Assembly: GCA_031284225.1 (NCBI GenBank)
Contig: JAITAH010000096.1
Span: forward strand, 1 to 10,810
Reading direction: 5' to 3'
DNA: 10,810 bases
Source: Dysgonamonadaceae bacterium
GTDB lineage: Bacteria > Bacteroidota > Bacteroidia > Bacteroidales > Azobacteroidaceae
The stretch's first letter is position 1. The number at the start of each line of letters is the position of its first letter. Positions 7,201 to 10,810 of this stretch are shown piece by piece. A program made the translations under genes and the position numbers. Under the pieces are notes generated by a model. The model ran no database searches, was not told the DNA's origin, and saw only the letters and a list, made by a program, of their open reading frames with translations.

Positions 7201-8641
7201 TGAGCCACAATCGATTATTAACAGCTTTGAGTATTTTTTCAGCTTCAGCGCGGAAAGGTTCAGGATTTTCACCTATTTTTGCAGCTATTTCCGCCGTCAG
7301 TTGATTGGCTCTGTAATTATAGGCAGACGAATAAGTTACGCCACCGCTGCTATATTGTAAAGCGTCGCTTGCCCAAATACAAGCGTAAGCGTCGTACAAA
7401 CCGTCATTGTCGGGATCGAAATTTCGTTTTTCCCATTCTAAATGGAGTTTCAATGTAGGAAACATTTTCCTGACATAATCCATATCGCCCGTCCAGTTAA
7501 AATGCCACAGCAATTCGTCGATATAGGCCAGATTCATATTGTAATGATGCATCTGGTCGTTCCTGTGAGGATTTCTGCCAATGTAGCCATTGCTGTACAT
7601 CGGCGTACCCCACTGTTTTAGCGCTCGGCTCAAATGCAGGGCGCTATCCTGCGCCGGATGGAGAATGGTATTGGGCACGTCTGTAACCTGACTTTGCGCG
7701 TAAGCGTCGAAATGGATACGCGCACGGTCGTGCCAGCCCAGAAAATCACCGGCATAAGCAGCCCGCCAACCCGTAAGCGGCATACGCCAACCCACTGCGC
7801 CATGCAGCCATACTTCGCCGTCCCAAATAGCGTCGGCGGCCATGACAATGGTTCCTCCAAGCGTATTGACGTAGGGATCGGGCGTTTTGAAGCGTATCCG
7901 GGAAGCCAGTTGCAAACGGGCAGATTCGGTCTGATTGTACAGATTGTAGCCTTCGGCTTCGTTGGTTTGAAGCAAATCGTGGTTTTCAAGAACAAGGTAA
8001 ACCGTTTGCCGGTTCAGGCTAATATCGAAACTCTTCAGGGATTTGGGATGCTCCGGCGCTTCGAAACAATCGGGCGGATCGGCGCCCATATCTCCGTTGC
8101 GATTTAATTTTCCTGCTTTTACTTCGGAAATTGAACAACGCAAACGGGCGTTCTCCGGCATCCGGGAAGCGTCGATTTTCCATATCGCGCCTTCCCTGTC
8201 GAAAAAAGCCAGTACCGAAATCTGCAAAACTCCCTTTCCCCAAGCAGGATCTTTCAACTCATAATCGCGGCGTCCTGCTTTGTAACGCGACAGGCAATAA
8301 TCTGCCGAATCCAATGCCAAAAATTCAACTCCGGTTGTTATTTTGAAAGAAATATTTTTACTGTCGTTTTTATCATAAGCGGCAAATACAGGACGGTCGC
8401 TCGTTTCTATGCGGAAAGCCGTATGACTTCCGTATAAGGCGCGAGTAAACCGGTTTTTCCCGTTGATGCACACAAAATCTTCACCTTCGGGCGAATATTG
8501 TAATACACGTTCTACGTTTCTTTCATTTTTGTTGTAGGACATGGACTCAATATAATCGCCGGCGCCGCGACGGGGAGGCTGTCCCACGGCTATCCTGGCT
8601 GCGAGTAACAAAAAAACAATATTTATATATTTTTTTCTCAT
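4259..8641 (-). CDS. Secreted fusion: DUF4450-type six-hairpin glycosidase + GH105 unsaturated rhamnogalacturonyl hydrolase
   Basis: The protein has 1460 residues from ATG 8641-8639. The frame is open 32 codons further, but that part lies over the previous gene and precedes a clear signal peptide (MRKKYINIVFLLLAARIAVG|Q). Residues about 25-250 are a beta-rich domain. Residues about 250-670 form an (alpha/alpha)6-type region rich in Trp (WLHGAVGWRMPLTGWRAAY at 278-296; VYSRALVQGLFGISPD at 638-653). Residues about 670-1090 are beta-rich (GVGEWCHPL, ETWAPIEQDFY). The whole of 25-1090 resembles DUF4450 proteins of pectin loci, whose activity I cannot assign. Residues about 1095-1460 are a complete GH105 domain: MKRFPEAWQSD (1107-1117), WLDGLYMGSPFLAEY (1229-1243) with Asp1231 at the expected catalytic position, YYHAWDES (1275-1282) and SPNFWGRSIGWW (1295-1306). 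GH105 removes the unsaturated uronic acid left by pectin lyases. The domain has no signal peptide of its own, so the enzyme acts outside the cytoplasm. No frameshift or stop marks the junction. Confidence 0.88.
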   Translation of the reverse strand: MRKKYINIVFLLLAARIAVGQPPRRGAGDYIESMSYNKNERNVERVLQYSPEGEDFVCINGKNRFTRALYGSHTAFRIETSDRPVFAAYDKNDSKNISFKITTGVEFLALDSADYCLSRYKAGRRDYELKDPAWGKGVLQISVLAFFDREGAIWKIDASRMPENARLRCSISEVKAGKLNRNGDMGADPPDCFEAPEHPKSLKSFDISLNRQTVYLVLENHDLLQTNEAEGYNLYNQTESARLQLASRIRFKTPDPYVNTLGGTIVMAADAIWDGEVWLHGAVGWRMPLTGWRAAYAGDFLGWHDRARIHFDAYAQSQVTDVPNTILHPAQDSALHLSRALKQWGTPMYSNGYIGRNPHRNDQMHHYNMNLAYIDELLWHFNWTGDMDYVRKMFPTLKLHLEWEKRNFDPDNDGLYDAYACIWASDALQYSSGGVTYSSAYNYRANQLTAEIAAKIGENPEPFRAEAEKILKAVNNRLWLKNKGWWAEFQDFMGNKLVHPSAGVWTVYHAIDSKIHTPFQSYQATRYIDREIPHIPVTAKGLDDKNYRNNHNKGYQTISTTNWLPYSWSVNNVAFAEVAHTSLAYWQAGRANEAFLLFKSSVLDGMYLGNSPGNIGQISFYDAARGECYRDFGDPVGVYSRALVQGLFGISPDAMNDRLVIRPGFPSDWEFASMVSPDIDFNFKRTGTKDIYTIDSKFTKQLNLELQVNASKEDIELLTVNGKPAQWSFAENVGAPLINIVCGKAVKYEVTIAWKKAGLQKPVWRPSGFQNEEWNLTSVAKITEVYDPQQVLKSSQSDENHLSGILAGESGYRTLFVQLEQGRMKWWQPIDIEIKKQKNNRLELPNINEQGKVFETVNMDNYFNATVSQIFKNEYLTPRSPYTTMQIPVQGVGEWCHPLLTADIDDSGLRKAVKNGVFGTPFGVPFRTTETGNNIAFTTLWDNYPEKIQIPLSGKALHAWFLLAGTTNHIQCHITNGIVTVYYKDGSSDFLELINPETWAPIEQDFYIDGQAFRVFRPRPYRLAFKTGIVSCDMETAAKIKPDEVYGRYIDGGAGIILDIPLKPEKELDRVEVKTIANEVVVGLMGVTLQRSATSAKTAILFAESEMKRFPEAWQSDYGKRLYFGYSQGLICLAMLKMWKQTGDRKYLDYVVEWADSLISEKGEIHLYKMESYNIDYINSGKVLFDVYRETGNEKYKLAINKLVSQMKVHPRTSEGVFWHKLIYRHQIWLDGLYMGSPFLAEYAVTFNHPEWIDDVVNQFIICAKYTYDSRTGLYYHAWDESREQRWADKTTGQSPNFWGRSIGWWMMALVDVLDFVPMDHPQRPELLKILNGLAETLPKYQDKTGLWYQIVDKGNKKGNYLEASVSSMFMYAFAKAVNKGYIDVKYRKIAENVYDGLMKNLIVENADGTLTLTRCCAVAGLGGNPYRDGSFDYYINEQVRDNDAKATGPFIMGCLELGK

Positions 8642-8643
8642 CA
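8639..8643 (-). promoter_or_regulatory. TGATG stop-start overlap, translational coupling
   Basis: The stop TGA of the GH65-like gene (8643-8641) shares its A with the ATG of the fusion gene (8641-8639). GGGAGGA lies about 19 bases before that ATG, which is too far for standard initiation, so re-initiation by the terminating ribosome is the likely way the second gene is translated. The short overlap and the signal peptide beginning exactly here decide the start. Confidence 0.7.
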
Positions 8644-10810
8644 GGGCATCATTTTCAAATCCTCCCACACAACATTCCATTTTCCATCTTTCGGAAAACC
8701 CGGATTTTGCGTATGATTGCCGTCCCAGCCTGCGCACATCATGGCAACAGCTGTCAGTAAACCGCCATTTCCGGGAAGATACACCCGCAAGCGCGAATCC
8801 TGATAGTTATGTCCGTTAACCAGATAAGTATTTGTCCGTTTATCCATTAACAGGGCGTCCACAGCCTTTTCGGGTTCGCCGAGTCTGGCCGCGCTCATGG
8901 CGGTCATCGGATAATCCCAACCCCATGTTTCGTCCCAATTCCAGTTTTTCAGAATCCAGTGCAACGTATTCCGCATTGTGTCGGGATTGACAAGCGGCGA
9001 TTCGGGAAAAAGTCCTAAGGCTCCCAATACGGCGGGATGATCGGATGTGAAACGTATATCTTTATATGTATTAACCGCATCTTCCGAAGCTAAATACAAA
9101 CCGTCCAAAGCTGTCAAAGGCGATAATTTGCCGAGCACTTCATCCCATTCCGGATTGCGTTTTTCGCCTGCGCGTTCCCGCCATTGTTGTGCAATAGACA
9201 GACACAGACGCCATTGCGATAATTCGAAAGGCGCATTGACTGTTTCCGAAGCGCGAAGAGTTTCCTGCGCGGGAATAAAGCCCTTCAACACATAGCGGTT
9301 GCGGACGGAATCGAATGTAGCAAACGACGCCATAAATTCTGTAGTTTCATTGACAAGAAAAGCGTATTTGCGGATGATTTCGGAAGATGGATTATTCCGG
9401 TAAATCAATTCGGCCATATAGATGAAATGCGGCTGTTGCCAAATCAGGAACGAGCCGACTTTTGAAGGGGCTTCCAGAGCCGAAGGATCGGTCATTTTCA
9501 TCCAGCGGGCGCCTTCAAATTTTTGTCTTTCGGCAATTCGCTTTGCTATAGGATATGCCGAAACATACCAATCCATGCTGCGTTCCAGCAAATCAGCCCT
9601 ATTCCACAAAGCGAAATGAACGGCGTGCCACCAATGCATTTCCAGATGAAATTTTCCGAACCAGCTGTTGTAGGTAAGTCCAGTTTCCTGAGGCGGATAC
9701 ATTCCTGCGGATTGAATAGCCATCAAGTATTGTGAAAGAATTACACGACGTTCGAGTTCTTTAGCCCGAGCATCCGTACAACGGGAAAAATCAACGGCGC
9801 CTCCTTTTTGCCAAAAAGTTTGCCAATAAGCAACGGAAGCATCAAACGTTTCTTCCGCTACGTCCTTGTTTTCAACCGTATTTTCATCTGTAAATTCGCA
9901 TGTAAATGAAAAATCTTTACTTTCGGGACTTAATAAAAAATAATGCGGCTCTTTTTCCGTAACGGTCGCTTTTCCGCTGTATTTTATGCTTATATAATAA
10001 ATTGTCGAATCCAATGTTCTTTTAAGTACGAAAGAACTGTCGTTTTGAGAAATCAGTTCGGTTTTGTGTTGTTGAGGAACCGTCCAGTTCGAAGCATCGT
10101 CTGTATGGCCACCTGTAGGATATGGGAAGCGGAAATTAATTTTCATGCCGCCGGTTTGCATATACGCGGAATGGAGCGAAACGGCAATTCTGTCGCGCTC
10201 GGGATGAGCCGCCGTTTTTACCTGAACGGGAACCGTTCCGATGTTGAAACGGCTTTCGATAATCCCACTCCAAAGATTCAGTTGCTGATCAATGTTTTTG
10301 ACGTCGGAAGATGGCAATTTGTCGCCATTTTTTCCCGTCAGTTCCAGACCGATATAGCCCAAATGCAGGCGATGAGGATTGACGCGGAAATAATCGGCAG
10401 CTTCCTGCTGCCGTCCTTTTTCGTTGAACTGAACAGAATAAGGTTCTTGCCAACCTCTAAAGTCATAGTTTTTCAATGTTTCGTTGTGCGTAAAACCTTT
10501 TGTATTCGGGAAACTGTGCCAGCCCCATTGCGAATGCGTACCCAGCGGAACACCCTGCGAATAGATTTCGGGGAAAGTTTGCAGCCCCGTAGCATCGACC
10601 GTAAAGGCAAAATTGCCGTTTCCAACCGAGAGGGACGACTGTTTGTCAAACGCCGTTATGCGGGGATTGTTTCTTTCCACCAGCGCCTGTCGGTCTATTC
10701 TTTCACTGTTTACCAGCGAATTGATGTAAACTTCAACATTCGTATAGTCCTGGTTTAAATCGTAGCGGCTACCATCTGCGGCATCGTCAGGATTCAGGCG
10801 ATGGCTTTTT
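8641..10810 (-). CDS. Partial gene: pectate-lyase-like C-terminal tail fused to a GH65-like six-hairpin glycosidase
   Basis: The frame is open to the window edge, so the 5' end is missing; 722 residues are visible. A GTG at 10680 sits inside a well-conserved run and is not the start. Visible residues 1-33 (HRLNPDDAADG...YTNVEVYINSLV) resemble the extreme C-terminus of PL1-type pectate lyases ('GYTNLEEYLNSL'). From residue 38 (IDRQALVERNNPRIT...SVGNGNFAFTVD) a new domain begins: a beta-sandwich followed by an (alpha/alpha)6 barrel. Barrel landmarks are ETGLTYNSWFGKFHLEMHWW (375-394), GFIPAQET (510-517), WGWDYPMTAMSAARLGEPEK (629-648) and YLPGNGGLLTAVAMM (677-691). This arrangement looks like GH65-like glycosidases of Bacteroidota; the glutamates in HLEMHW and PAQET are candidates for active-site residues. 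Substrate is unknown. The stop TGA shares one base with the next gene's ATG (TGATG). The lyase call is less certain than the glycosidase call. Confidence 0.75.
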   Translation of the reverse strand, partial: KSHRLNPDDAADGSRYDLNQDYTNVEVYINSLVNSERIDRQALVERNNPRITAFDKQSSLSVGNGNFAFTVDATGLQTFPEIYSQGVPLGTHSQWGWHSFPNTKGFTHNETLKNYDFRGWQEPYSVQFNEKGRQQEAADYFRVNPHRLHLGYIGLELTGKNGDKLPSSDVKNIDQQLNLWSGIIESRFNIGTVPVQVKTAAHPERDRIAVSLHSAYMQTGGMKINFRFPYPTGGHTDDASNWTVPQQHKTELISQNDSSFVLKRTLDSTIYYISIKYSGKATVTEKEPHYFLLSPESKDFSFTCEFTDENTVENKDVAEETFDASVAYWQTFWQKGGAVDFSRCTDARAKELERRVILSQYLMAIQSAGMYPPQETGLTYNSWFGKFHLEMHWWHAVHFALWNRADLLERSMDWYVSAYPIAKRIAERQKFEGARWMKMTDPSALEAPSKVGSFLIWQQPHFIYMAELIYRNNPSSEIIRKYAFLVNETTEFMASFATFDSVRNRYVLKGFIPAQETLRASETVNAPFELSQWRLCLSIAQQWRERAGEKRNPEWDEVLGKLSPLTALDGLYLASEDAVNTYKDIRFTSDHPAVLGALGLFPESPLVNPDTMRNTLHWILKNWNWDETWGWDYPMTAMSAARLGEPEKAVDALLMDKRTNTYLVNGHNYQDSRLRVYLPGNGGLLTAVAMMCAGWDGNHTQNPGFPKDGKWNVVWEDLKMMP

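Noticed and set aside
8642..8737. A 32-codon N-terminal extension of the DUF4450-GH105 protein
   Set aside because: It overlaps the end of the upstream coding sequence and precedes a perfect signal peptide that starts at the ATG at 8641.
10678..10680. GTG as the start codon of the GH65-like gene
   Set aside because: The frame continues open upstream with protein-like sequence (pectate-lyase-type tail, then IDRQAL leading into VERNNP), so this valine is internal.
9943..10758. A 271-codon open frame on the plus strand, opposite the GH65-like gene
   Set aside because: It is antisense to a frame with clear glycosidase motifs, its translation has no recognisable domain or signal peptide, and its composition is what the complement of the real gene would produce.

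Overview
The window looks like chromosomal DNA from a member of the Bacteroidota, probably Bacteroidales. Three things point there: a degenerate type IX secretion (T9SS) C-terminal signal on one protein, a Bacteroidota-type HU-like DNA-binding protein remnant, and a tightly packed run of secreted pectin-degrading enzymes of the kind found in polysaccharide utilisation loci. The assignment rests on protein motifs read by eye; no search was run.

Right part (about 968-10810, all on the minus strand): four genes read leftwards as one operon whose promoter lies outside the window. In transcription order they are (1) a 5'-truncated gene (8641-10810) whose visible start looks like the tail of a pectate-lyase-type domain, followed by a GH65-like six-hairpin glycosidase; (2) a 1460-residue secreted fusion (4259-8641) of a DUF4450-type six-hairpin glycosidase with a GH105 unsaturated rhamnogalacturonyl hydrolase; (3) a secreted GH28 polygalacturonase/rhamnogalacturonase-like enzyme (2838-4262); (4) a secreted non-enzymatic-looking protein with an N-terminal beta domain, an Ig-like domain, an alpha/beta domain and a T9SS-type tail (968-2806). 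Genes 1/2 overlap by one base (TGATG) and 2/3 by four bases (ATGA), and 3/4 are separated by 31 bp, so the genes are probably translationally coupled.

Together they read as a pectin (rhamnogalacturonan and homogalacturonan) breakdown set. A lyase would cut the backbone, GH28 would hydrolyse it, GH105 would remove the unsaturated uronic acid left by the lyase, and the two six-hairpin enzymes would act on side chains or oligosaccharide ends whose identity the sequence does not reveal. No SusC/SusD pair or regulator is visible here.

Left part (1-967): a decayed, mobile-element-rich margin. It holds the 3' end of an IS66-family transposase (1-228, plus strand), a candidate IS66 terminal repeat, a palindromic repeat, the C-terminal remnant of an HU-like gene (383-610, minus strand), a long purine/pyrimidine inverted repeat (688-790), and a MITE/REP-like palindrome with nested inverted repeats (809-963). 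The last sits directly after the operon's last stop codon and probably doubles as its terminator.

The most interesting points are the two uncommon domain fusions in adjacent genes (DUF4450-GH105, and lyase tail-GH65-like), and the terminal T9SS protein of unknown role in the same operon.
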